This document shows positions 7,831 to 15,746 of a stretch of DNA of 64,000 nucleotides, piece by piece. The DNA lies in the NCBI RefSeq assembly GCF_003335085.1, contig NZ_QPEJ01000015.1:1-64000 (forward strand), read 5' to 3'. Every line of letters starts with the position of its first letter. Positions within the stretch are counted from its first letter, which is position 1. A model generated the notes under the pieces. The model saw nothing but the letters and a program-made list of their open reading frames with translations, did no database searches and was not told where the DNA came from. The stretch comes from Polaribacter sp. WD7. GTDB lineage: Bacteria > Bacteroidota > Bacteroidia > Flavobacteriales > Flavobacteriaceae. The translations under genes were made by a program, and so were the position numbers.

Positions 7831-7910
7831 CTATTTCCCGCTTTCCGCACTCGCTTTTTATTCGTGCCTCATAAAAGAGCTCAAACAAATGCTACAATCG
7901 GGGCTAAACC
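7831..7910. repeat. Dispersed flavobacterial intergenic repeat (probable copy)
   Basis: The stretch reads TCCCGCTTTCCGCACTCGC, then TTTTTATTCGTGCCTCATAA, and ends GCTACAATCGGGGCTAAACC. I remember closely similar non-coding sequences scattered between genes in Flavobacteriaceae, with the pair CCCGCTTTCCGC ... ATCGGGGCTA. It sits directly after the DinB-like stop, in a 179-bp gap before the cystathionine synthase gene. Function unknown. Only one such copy was noticed in this window, so the call rests on memory. Confidence 0.5.
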
Positions 7911-8006
7911 AATCTGCTAGTTTTCAGAATTATAGTAGTTGTAAGTATCTTTAAAAACATCAGACAAAACAAAAGCTAAATTTACATTAGTACAAAAACG
8001 TAAAAC

Positions 8007-9155
8007 ATGAAATTTAATACAAAAACTATTCACGGAGGCCAACAACCAGAAGCCGCAACAGGAGCAGTAATGCCTCCCGTTTTTCTAACATCAACATATG
8101 CGCAATCCAGTCCAGGTGAGCACCAAGGGTATGAATATTCTAGAGGAGCAAACCCAACAAGAACAGCCTTAGAAAATAGTTTTGCGGCTATAGAAAATGG
8201 TACCCACGGTTTTGCATTTTCATCAGGTTTATCTGCTATAGATTGTGTTTTACGTCTTTTAAATCCTGGTGATGAGGTTATTGCAGGCGATGATTTGTAT
8301 GGAGGAACATATAGAATGTTTACGCGTTTGTTTAAAAAATACGGACTAGAATTTACGTTTGTAGATATGAATTCTGTAGCCAATGTAACCAGTGCTATTA
8401 CAGAAAAAACAAAACTAGTTTGGCTAGAAACACCTACAAATCCGTTAATGAAAATTGCAGATATAGCAGCAATATCATCAGCAGTAAAAAATAAAAATGA
8501 AGCTATTTTAATAACGGTAGACAATACCTTTGCTACACCCTACTTACAACAACCCTTAAATTTAGGTGCAGATATTGTAATGCATTCTGCAACCAAATAT
8601 TTAGGAGGTCACTCAGATTTAGTTATGGGCGCTTTAATGGTAAAAGACCAAAAATTAGCAGAAGACATTCATTTTATACAATTTGCAGCAGGGGCAATTG
8701 CAGGACCTATGGATTCTTTTTTGGCACTTAGAGGTATAAAAACATTACACATAAGAATGCAACGTCATTGCGAAAATGGAAAAGCAGTAGCTCATTTTTT
8801 AAAGAATCATCCAAAAGTAGGTAAAGTATATTACCCAGGTTTTGAGAGTCATCCTAATCATGAAGTTGCAAAAAAACAAATGAAAGATTTTGGTGGTATG
8901 GTGTCGTTTAGATTAAAAGACCAAAGTAAAGAAGCTGCTTTTAAATTTTTAGAAAATACCCATGTATTTACGCTAGCAGAATCTTTAGGAGGTGTAGAAA
9001 GTTTGGTAAATCATCCAACCACAATGACACATGCATCTATACCAGAACCAGAACGTTTAAAAATAGGAATTACAGATTCTTTAATACGTTTAAGTGTGGG
9101 TATAGAAGATGAAGAAGATTTATTGGCAGATTTAGATAAAGCTCTAAGTTTATAA
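8007..9155 (+). CDS. metB: cystathionine gamma-synthase / trans-sulfuration PLP enzyme
   Basis: A 382-residue Cys/Met-metabolism PLP enzyme that joins or splits cystathionine. Features: NTKTIHGGQQPEAATGAVMP at the start, YEYSRGANPTR, AFSSGLSAID for phosphate binding, DNTFATPYLQQPL, the PLP lysine in HSATKYLGGHSD, and SLGGVESLVNHPTTMTH near the end. Synthase and lyase share these motifs; gamma-synthase is the commoner annotation for flavobacterial proteins of this type, but a lyase is possible. Cytoplasmic. Single gene, closed by a strong terminator. Confidence 0.88.
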   Translation: MKFNTKTIHGGQQPEAATGAVMPPVFLTSTYAQSSPGEHQGYEYSRGANPTRTALENSFAAIENGTHGFAFSSGLSAIDCVLRLLNPGDEVIAGDDLYGGTYRMFTRLFKKYGLEFTFVDMNSVANVTSAITEKTKLVWLETPTNPLMKIADIAAISSAVKNKNEAILITVDNTFATPYLQQPLNLGADIVMHSATKYLGGHSDLVMGALMVKDQKLAEDIHFIQFAAGAIAGPMDSFLALRGIKTLHIRMQRHCENGKAVAHFLKNHPKVGKVYYPGFESHPNHEVAKKQMKDFGGMVSFRLKDQSKEAAFKFLENTHVFTLAESLGGVESLVNHPTTMTHASIPEPERLKIGITDSLIRLSVGIEDEEDLLADLDKALSL

Positions 9156-9188
9156 AAAAAAAGAGAGCCAATTGGCTCTCTTTTTTTT
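9154..9188 (+). terminator. Rho-independent terminator after metB
   Basis: GAGAGCCAATTGGCTCTC (9163-9180) is a perfect palindrome flanked by an A-run on the left and a T-run on the right. It begins at the metB stop and could work in both directions, also ending the minus-strand gene at 9236. Confidence 0.9.
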
Positions 9189-9235
9189 GTATTTGAATAA
9201 TTTAGGGGGCTCATTCAAATAAGCTTTAGTTTTTT

Positions 9236-10027
9236 TTAATAGAACAGAGGTGTATTAAAGTTAAGATGGTAAACGAAACCAAACTGAATATTAACCAACC
9301 ACTCATTATTTTTGTTTTCAATAACATTAGCCTGTAGTCCATCAATTTTATCAGAAAAAAAGTACTGATAATTAAACTGAGTTACCAAATCTATTTTGGG
9401 GGCTACTTTAAACCTAGCACCTAAGCCTAAGGCTAATGAAATAGCATCTCCAGGTCCTATGTCTAACGCACCGGGAAACCTATATTTTTCAGGAAGTACA
9501 GAAATATCCTCTGTCCAATCTCCTAAATCAGACCGTAAACCAGTAGTATACGAAACATATTTTACACCAAAAGTAAAATAAGGGTTTACCCAAATATCTG
9601 AATAAGGATACACAAATTCTTCTAATGGTCTATAATAATACTCTAAATGAAGACCAAGATTTAACATTCTTAAAGATCCTTTCATGGCTCTTAACTGTTC
9701 TCCTGCTTGAGAAGTAGACCTTGCCCATTTACCATGGTGCTCTAATTTAATATTACTTAAATACTGTAGTTCTGTCTTAACCATCAAATGATTATGAAGC
9801 ACGTTGTTAGGATCCCATCTAAGCGTTCTATTATAGAAACTAAGGTAGTGTGCAACAGAGAAGGAAATTCCGTTGTTATTCCATTCGCTTGCAAAGTTGC
9901 CTCTTTGGCCGTAATCTGCTTGTAAACTAGAGGTGCCAACAAATACTCCAATATCATGAGTGTAGTGTTGAGCCTTAAATTCTAGAATAGAAACAATTAC
10001 AAAAATAATTGTTATTAGGGGTTTCAA
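9236..10027 (-). CDS. outer-membrane beta-barrel protein, THC0290_0291-like
   Basis: A 263-residue protein with a short signal peptide (MKPLITIIFVIVSILEFKAQ), followed by alternating aromatic strands typical of outer-membrane barrels, ending in F-Y. The start of the mature part (HDIGVFVGTSSLQADYGQRG), LRAMKGSLRMLNLGLHLEYY, and FTFGVKYVSY match my memory of the flavobacterial THC0290_0291 family, whose function is unknown. It is downstream of the Ig-like lipoprotein and ComF genes on the same strand, 57 bp after the lipoprotein, so it may be co-transcribed. Confidence 0.8.
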   Translation of the reverse strand: MKPLITIIFVIVSILEFKAQHYTHDIGVFVGTSSLQADYGQRGNFASEWNNNGISFSVAHYLSFYNRTLRWDPNNVLHNHLMVKTELQYLSNIKLEHHGKWARSTSQAGEQLRAMKGSLRMLNLGLHLEYYYRPLEEFVYPYSDIWVNPYFTFGVKYVSYTTGLRSDLGDWTEDISVLPEKYRFPGALDIGPGDAISLALGLGARFKVAPKIDLVTQFNYQYFFSDKIDGLQANVIENKNNEWLVNIQFGFVYHLNFNTPLFY

Positions 10028-10084
10028 GATTTAGGGGTCTTAAAGTAAAATTCAAATATAATGATATTTTTATAATTACAAAAT

Positions 10085-11716
10085 TTATTCAGATAAATTT
10101 ACCGTAAATACATTACCATCAAGATAATAGTTTGCTCTTAACTCTAATTTTCCTTCAAAGTAAATAATAGTTTCAGGTTGCTTTTTTTCTAAGAAATTAC
10201 CAGTATCCCATCTGCCATTTTTGTTAGTATCTATAATGGCTCTAACAAAATAAGTTTTAGGTTCTAGCATATCAAAAACTAAATTTTTTGAGGATTTTGT
10301 AACAATATTTCGTTCTATTAGCTCTTCTTTATTTTTACCAGATAAGAGATCTATAATAAGATTTTTGTTAGTTTTATTGTTTATTGTAAAGGTTATTCTA
10401 CCATAATCTTCGATTTCTTTGGTGTTAAACCCAAGCTGAAGCGTGTCATTCTGTTGTGCATAGATATCTGTAAATGCAGCAGGCAAAATAGTCATCTTAT
10501 AGGTTTGCTCTGGTTTTTTCTTAAAAATAAAAGCAGTTTTATTCTCTTTATCAGAATCAATTTTTTTATAAGGTACAGGTATGCTATCTTTAGTTATAAG
10601 AGTAATCTTGGTAGTGTCTACCTCTACCATAGGATTGTTAGACATAATAAATAGCGTATCTCTAAAGTTTAAAGTTCTACTTATGGTAGACTGGAGTAGT
10701 AATGAATCTATTTTCTTCTTTCTTAATTTAACTGTAACAGTATCTAAAAAATTGTCATTAGAAATAATAAAATTTAATGAATCTGCTTCAAAAGGAGTAA
10801 ACCAGTAATTTAAAGTATCTGTTTTTGTTTCAAATTTTGAAATGCTTTTAAAGTTATTAGGGGTATTAGAAGTTAGTTTTACACTAAAATTTTTAGGTTC
10901 ACCTTCGTATCCAAAAACAATTTTACCCTTACTTACCTCTTTGGCTCTTTTAAATTTATATTGAGAAATCTCTTTAAAAACCATTATAGGTTTGTCTATA
11001 ATACTGTCTTTAGGTAATGTTATAGTATCTGAATAAAATCCTATCTTATCAGTTTTTGGGTCAAATATATAATCACTAGACTTTTCTTTTAAAGCAACCA
11101 TTAGGTATTTTCCTTTTCTAAGATTGGTAAATATAAAGTTGGTCGTATCTAAAGTATTGGTAACGTAATTGGGTTTTTTTTTATAAATAATAGAATCTGT
11201 ATATGCAGTATCTATTTTATAAAGTAAAACATTTGTACTTTTTAAATCTTCTGTAGTAAAAGCATCTTTTACAGTACCTGTTGTTGTTAAAGAGTCTATG
11301 TAGCTTCCTGTAGAAAATACATATTTAAAGGCTTCAAGCGTGTTGCCTTCGTTATTGTCTTCAACTGCATTTCCAAAATTAATAATATAGGTAGTATTCT
11401 CTCTGAGAGTATCTAGTATTTTAAGGCTTAATTTTTTGGTAGCAGCTCCTTGCGGAGTTATTAATAAAGGATTTTTTAAAGGTGGAGAAACAATAAGTTG
11501 TTTATTAATATCTTTAAGTTTTATAAACTCATTAAATGTAAGTTTAATTTCTTTTCCTTTAAATTCAATGGTTTCGTAAGGAGGGTTTGCTATGACAAAT
11601 AACGGAGGTGTCTCATCTCTTGGCCCACCTTCTGGTCTTCCCGTTCTTGCACAACTAGTTAAAATGATTATAGTTAAACTGATATAAAAAAATCGAAAAA
11701 AAGTGTTCACTACCAA
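10085..11716 (-). CDS. Ig-like (Big_5) domain lipoprotein
   Basis: A 543-residue surface or periplasmic lipoprotein. The lipobox is LTSC within the first 22 residues, followed by ARTGRPEGGPRDETPP, a segment seen at the front of many Bacteroidota Big_5 proteins. Residues about 40-135 form the bacterial Ig-like domain (KGKEIKLTFNEFIKL, then NTTYIINFGNAVED). The rest is rich in beta strands, with a C-terminal region containing FVRAIIDTNKNGRWDTGNF. Family role is unknown, though members are frequent in gliding Flavobacteria. The start is uncertain: TTG at 11716 or GTG two codons on; both give the same signal sequence. Gene order on this strand is comF, this gene, then the outer-membrane protein. 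Confidence 0.82.
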   Translation of the reverse strand: MVVNTFFRFFYISLTIIILTSCARTGRPEGGPRDETPPLFVIANPPYETIEFKGKEIKLTFNEFIKLKDINKQLIVSPPLKNPLLITPQGAATKKLSLKILDTLRENTTYIINFGNAVEDNNEGNTLEAFKYVFSTGSYIDSLTTTGTVKDAFTTEDLKSTNVLLYKIDTAYTDSIIYKKKPNYVTNTLDTTNFIFTNLRKGKYLMVALKEKSSDYIFDPKTDKIGFYSDTITLPKDSIIDKPIMVFKEISQYKFKRAKEVSKGKIVFGYEGEPKNFSVKLTSNTPNNFKSISKFETKTDTLNYWFTPFEADSLNFIISNDNFLDTVTVKLRKKKIDSLLLQSTISRTLNFRDTLFIMSNNPMVEVDTTKITLITKDSIPVPYKKIDSDKENKTAFIFKKKPEQTYKMTILPAAFTDIYAQQNDTLQLGFNTKEIEDYGRITFTINNKTNKNLIIDLLSGKNKEELIERNIVTKSSKNLVFDMLEPKTYFVRAIIDTNKNGRWDTGNFLEKKQPETIIYFEGKLELRANYYLDGNVFTVNLSE

Positions 11717-11766
11717 ATATTTTACTACAAATTAACAATATATTTTTCATTTAAAAATCATAAAAT

Positions 11767-12453
11767 TTATTCAGTATATGCCATGGTTAAGGTGCTAATT
11801 TTTGTATTTGTAGCTTTTAGAAGCTCTTTTGCACAAGCTTCTAAAGTTGCACCTGTAGTAAGTACATCATCAATTAATAAAATATGTTTGTTTTGTATAG
11901 AAGCTGCATTTTTTAAAAGAAAGGTTGAGTCTATGCTTCTAAAGCGTTCAAAACGAGACTTAAAGGTTTGTGTTTGAGAAGAAGAAGTTTTTATCAAAAC
12001 ATCATTTATAATTGGTTTTTTTAAGTAGAGACTCAATTGTTCTCCAAATTTAGTAAGCTGATTGTACCCTCTTTTTTTTATTTTTTTTGAGTGAAGAGGA
12101 ACAGGTATAATACAATCTATTTCTGAAAATTCTTTTTCATCTACTAATTTTTGACCTAACCAATTTCCTAAAAAAACGCCAATTTGTTCATTTCCTTTAT
12201 ATTTTAATTGATGAATAAGTTTCTTGGTACTGCTTTCTTGCCTAAAATATAGTAGCGCATTGGCTTTTTCAATAGGAATTCTACCATAAAAGGTTTGGGT
12301 AATTTTGTTATTTGTATAATCTGTAAAGTTAATAATTGGTAAGTCGTGTCTACAAAACGTACAGAGTATTTCTTCATTTGGTGTTAATTGATTATCACAA
12401 CCAACACACAGCTCAGGATAAAATATACCTAAAAGGTGATGTAAAATATTCAT
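11767..12453 (-). CDS. comF: ComF-family phosphoribosyltransferase-like protein
   Basis: A 228-residue ComF/GntX-type protein, related to phosphoribosyltransferases and linked to DNA uptake in naturally competent bacteria. The N-terminal zinc-ribbon cysteines are in CVGCDNQL and LCTFCRHDLP. The PRPP-binding loop ILLIDDVLTTGATLEACA lies near residue 195, preceded by IIPVPLHSKKIKKRGYNQ. The ATG at 12453 (MNILHHLLGIFYPELC) is preferred to an in-frame TTG four codons upstream. It is divergent from glyS. Confidence 0.9.
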   Translation of the reverse strand: MNILHHLLGIFYPELCVGCDNQLTPNEEILCTFCRHDLPIINFTDYTNNKITQTFYGRIPIEKANALLYFRQESSTKKLIHQLKYKGNEQIGVFLGNWLGQKLVDEKEFSEIDCIIPVPLHSKKIKKRGYNQLTKFGEQLSLYLKKPIINDVLIKTSSSQTQTFKSRFERFRSIDSTFLLKNAASIQNKHILLIDDVLTTGATLEACAKELLKATNTKISTLTMAYTE

Positions 12454-12541
12454 TTTTCTCAGCAATTCAGTATAAAGATAATTAAATTTTCGTGTAAAAA
12501 ATTATCTTGTAAATAAGAAAACAACAAGAGTTCTTTTTTAC

Positions 12542-12571
12542 TTGAAAAATATGAGTAAACGTTTATCTTTG
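12542..12571 (+). promoter_or_regulatory. glyS promoter (Bacteroidota type)
   Basis: TTG at 12542-12544 and TATCTTTG at 12564-12571, separated by 19 bp, match the Bacteroidota -33/-7 consensus (TTG, about 19 bp, TAnnTTTG). The ATG of glyS is 8 bp further, so the leader must be very short or absent. Confidence 0.75.
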
Positions 12572-12579
12572 CGCTCATT

Positions 12580-14121
12580 ATGGCAAAACAAGAAGATCAA
12601 TTTAAAAAAGTATTATCTCACGCTAAAGAATACGGTTATGTATTTCAATCCTCAGAAATTTATGATGGATTAAGTGCGGTATACGACTATGCTCAGAATG
12701 GAGTAGAATTAAAGAAAAATATTAGAGAATATTGGTGGAAAGCAATGGTGCAATTGCATGAAAATATTGTTGGTATAGACGCTGCAATTTTAATGCATCC
12801 AACAACTTGGAAAGCATCTGGGCATGTAGATGCTTTTAATGATCCTTTAATAGATAATAAAGATTCTAAAAAACGCTATAGAGCAGATGTTTTGGTTGAA
12901 GATTTTAGAGAAAAAATCAACGAAAAAATTAACAAAGACATTGCAAAAGCAAAAAAGCGTTTTGGAGATGCTTTTAATGAAGATGAGTTTAGAGCTACCA
13001 ATACAAATGTATTGCGTCGTCAAAAACAAATAGACGAAATTACTGCAGAATTAACCAGAGTTCAAGAAGAAAATGATTTGGTTGGTTTTAAACAATTAAT
13101 TGAAGACTTGGGTATCAATTGTCCTGTTTCTGGTTCTAAAAATTGGACAGAAGTAAAACAATTTAATTTAATGTTTGGTACCAAAATAGGAGCATCCGCA
13201 GAAAATTCTACTCAGGTTTATTTGCGTCCAGAAACTGCGCAAGGTATTTTTGTTAATTTCTTAAACGTTCAAAAAACAGGACGTATGAAAATTCCTTTTG
13301 GAATAGCACAAACAGGAAAAGCTTTTCGAAACGAAATTGTGGCAAGACAATTTATTTTTAGAATGCGTGAGTTTGAGCAAATGGAAATGCAATTTTTTGT
13401 TAAACCAGGCACGCAAAAAGAATGGTACGAAAAATGGAAAGAAACTCGTTTAAAATGGCATTTAAGTTTAGGAATGGGATCCGAAAATTACCGTTTTCAT
13501 GACCACGACAAATTAGCGCATTATGCAGATGCTGCCGCTGATATAGAATTTCAGTTTCCATTTGGCTTTAAAGAACTAGAAGGTATTCATTCTAGAACAG
13601 ATTTTGACTTAAAAGCGCATGAAGAATACTCTGGAAAAAAATTACAGTATTTTGATCATGAAGAAAACAAAAGTTATGTGCCTTATGTTGTAGAAACTTC
13701 TATAGGCTTAGATAGAATGTTTTTAGCAGTATTTTCTAATGCTTTACAAGAAGAAGCTTTAGATAATGGTACTACAAGAACAGTGTTAAAATTACCAGCA
13801 GTTTTAGCACCTTTTAAAGCAGCAGTGTTGCCACTTGTTAAAAAAGACGGCTTGCCAGAAGTTGCGCGTAAAATTGTAAATGATTTAAAGTGGGATTTTA
13901 ATGTTTTTTATGACGAAAAAGATGCTGTGGGTAAGCGCTATAGAAGGCAAGATGCTGCAGGAACACCGTTTTGTATTACTGTAGATCATGATTCTTTAGA
14001 AGATGAGGCAGTAACCATAAGACATAGAGATACTATGGAGCAAAAACGAGTTGCAATTGCAGACTTAAAAGAAATTATAAAACAAGAAGTAGATGTAAAA
14101 ACTTGGTTGCAAAAAATGTAG
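12580..14121 (+). CDS. glyS: glycyl-tRNA synthetase (alpha2, class II)
   Basis: Charges tRNA-Gly with glycine. The 513-residue protein is the single-chain eukaryotic/archaeal-like type, not the alpha2beta2 bacterial one. Seen: AILMHPTTWKASGHVDAFND, motif 2 in FRNEIVARQFIFRMREFEQ, the acidic catalytic stretch, motif 3 in ETSIGLDRMFLAVF, and a C-terminal anticodon-binding domain from about residue 405 (LAPFKAAVLPLVKKDGLP). Normal length for the family. Single gene with its own promoter and a very strong terminator. Confidence 0.96.
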   Translation: MAKQEDQFKKVLSHAKEYGYVFQSSEIYDGLSAVYDYAQNGVELKKNIREYWWKAMVQLHENIVGIDAAILMHPTTWKASGHVDAFNDPLIDNKDSKKRYRADVLVEDFREKINEKINKDIAKAKKRFGDAFNEDEFRATNTNVLRRQKQIDEITAELTRVQEENDLVGFKQLIEDLGINCPVSGSKNWTEVKQFNLMFGTKIGASAENSTQVYLRPETAQGIFVNFLNVQKTGRMKIPFGIAQTGKAFRNEIVARQFIFRMREFEQMEMQFFVKPGTQKEWYEKWKETRLKWHLSLGMGSENYRFHDHDKLAHYADAAADIEFQFPFGFKELEGIHSRTDFDLKAHEEYSGKKLQYFDHEENKSYVPYVVETSIGLDRMFLAVFSNALQEEALDNGTTRTVLKLPAVLAPFKAAVLPLVKKDGLPEVARKIVNDLKWDFNVFYDEKDAVGKRYRRQDAAGTPFCITVDHDSLEDEAVTIRHRDTMEQKRVAIADLKEIIKQEVDVKTWLQKM

Positions 14122-14130
14122 TCATAAATA

Positions 14131-14180
14131 ATTTACAATAAAAAAGGAGTCTAAATTTAGACTCCTTTTTTATTGTAAAT
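14131..14180. terminator. Bidirectional terminator, perfect 50-bp palindrome
   Basis: Bases 14131-14155 are exactly the reverse complement of 14156-14180: the core GGAGTCTAAATTTAGACTCC is flanked by A6 and T6 and then by ATTTACAAT/ATTGTAAAT. It lies between the convergent glyS and HMA lipoprotein genes, so it can terminate both. Confidence 0.92.
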
Positions 14181-14188
14181 TGTATAAA

Positions 14189-14662
14189 TTATGAGTTTTT
14201 ATCAGCGCAACATGCCATTTTACAATTTTTTAAACAACTCATTTTACCATCATCTTTTTTAATACAACATTCTTTTTTAGCGGTGTGCAATTCGCAATTT
14301 TCTTTGCAATTATCAGTGCAAGTATGTTTTTTTTCATTCGTTTTAATAGAAGCTTTATACATACCTCCACCAGCTATACCATCTACAAAAGCTATCAACT
14401 CTTTTTTAGAGATAGCATTGGCATTGTATTGAATAGTAGCAATACTATCTTTAAAAACTACTTTAGCATCTAAAACACCTTCTTTTTTAGATAATTTTGA
14501 GGCTATAGTTTTGGCACAACCAATCTCGCAAGTCATACCAGAAATTGCTAAAGAAACTTTTTCTTTTTTAACAGGAGCGGTATTTTTGGGAGTTTCTTTT
14601 TTGCACCCAATTATTACAAAACAAGCAATAATTATAGATAGAAATATGTGTTTAATTTTCAT
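14189..14662 (-). CDS. heavy-metal-associated (HMA) domain lipoprotein with Cys-rich tail
   Basis: A 157-residue lipoprotein: signal peptide MKIKHIFLSIIIACFVIIGC with lipobox Cys20, then a lysine-rich linker, then an HMA domain (about residues 36-105) with metal motif SGMTCEIGCAKTI, a CxxxC variant of the usual CxxC. The tail, about residues 113-155, holds eleven cysteines in clusters (CTDNCKENC, KKECC, CLKNCKMACC), resembling a metallothionein-like metal sponge. Likely envelope copper or other soft-metal binding. No efflux ATPase is adjacent. It is convergent with glyS and divergent from the EamA gene. Confidence 0.87.
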   Translation of the reverse strand: MKIKHIFLSIIIACFVIIGCKKETPKNTAPVKKEKVSLAISGMTCEIGCAKTIASKLSKKEGVLDAKVVFKDSIATIQYNANAISKKELIAFVDGIAGGGMYKASIKTNEKKHTCTDNCKENCELHTAKKECCIKKDDGKMSCLKNCKMACCADKNS

Positions 14663-14754
14663 CAGAAATTGTTATTAGAATATTATACAAATTTATAAAT
14701 AAAAGAGCTTACTTTTATAGAATTGTAAGAGTTTTGTTTAAAAGTAAATTGGTT

Positions 14755-15627
14755 ATGAATAATCATCAACAAAAATGGTTTTACCTTATTAGTCTTTCAA
14801 TTGTTTGGGGGAGTTCTTTTATTTTGATGAAAAAAGCATTGTTAGGAGTAACTCCTATACAATTAGGGGCTTTACGTATTTTATGTACAGCTTTTTTTAT
14901 GTTGATAATAGGTTTTTCATCACTAAAAAAAATAAAAAAACAACACTGGAAATTTATTATCTACACAGCCTTGGCAAGTACTTTTTTTCCTGTTTTTTTA
15001 TTTGCATATGCTATACATTTTATAGACAGTTCCATAGCTTCAATTTTAAATTCGTTAACACCATTTAATGCTTTATTATTAGGATTCTGGTTTTTTGGTT
15101 ATACTTTTAAAAAGAATCAAATTATTGGTGTTTTAGTAGGTTTGTTAGGTACTCTTGGTTTAATTTTAGAAGGGGCAGATATCAACCCTGATCAAAATTA
15201 CTGGTATGCTTTATTAGTTGTAATTGCTTCTTTGGGGTATGCTTTAAATGCTAATATTGTTAAAAAATACTTGTCAGATTTAGATGCTTTGGCCATTACC
15301 ACAGGAAATTTTTTATTACTAATTGTACCTACATTTGTAATTCTCTTTTGTACAGATTTTTTTATCACATTTAAAGGAACAGAAGTAGAGGTTAATTCTT
15401 TATTATGGATTGTTGTTTTGGCATTATTTGGTACAGGTTTGGCTAAGGTAATGTATAACAAAATGGTGCAAATATCATCGCCTATTTTTGCAACCTCTGT
15501 GGCTTACATTATTCCAATTGTAGCGGTTTTTTGGGGTATTTTAGATGGTGAAAAGCTTAGTTATGTCCAAGTTATAGCAGGAGTTTTAATTTTATTTGGG
15601 GTGTACCTTGTAAATAAAAATCGATAA
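14755..15627 (+). CDS. EamA-family (DMT) transporter
   Basis: An inner-membrane drug/metabolite-type exporter of about 290 residues with ten predicted helices as two EamA repeats: the first starts YLISLSIVWGSSFILMKKAL, the second near residue 150 (YWYALLVVIASLGYALNAN). It ends with the usual VAGVLILFGVYLVN-type helix and NKNR. The substrate is unknown; amino acids or metabolites are typical. The ATG at 14755 (MNNHQQKWFYL) is preferred over a TTG seven codons earlier. No operon partner. Confidence 0.88.
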   Translation: MNNHQQKWFYLISLSIVWGSSFILMKKALLGVTPIQLGALRILCTAFFMLIIGFSSLKKIKKQHWKFIIYTALASTFFPVFLFAYAIHFIDSSIASILNSLTPFNALLLGFWFFGYTFKKNQIIGVLVGLLGTLGLILEGADINPDQNYWYALLVVIASLGYALNANIVKKYLSDLDALAITTGNFLLLIVPTFVILFCTDFFITFKGTEVEVNSLLWIVVLALFGTGLAKVMYNKMVQISSPIFATSVAYIIPIVAVFWGILDGEKLSYVQVIAGVLILFGVYLVNKNR

Positions 15628-15705
15628 TATACCAACCTGTAGATTTATAGTGTAATTTAAAATTAATAGCTAAACATTACTTTTTTTACATTAAAAACAA
15701 TATCC

Positions 15706-15713
15706 TATCTTTG
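15706..15713 (+). promoter_or_regulatory. -7 element of the phytochrome operon promoter
   Basis: TATCTTTG matches the Bacteroidota -7 consensus TAnnTTTG, 33 bp before the TTG start of the phytochrome gene. A T-rich run 16-25 bp upstream stands where the -33 element is expected. Confidence 0.6.
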
Positions 15714-15746
15714 TAAGATAACAATTTCATAAAATATTAACATATT

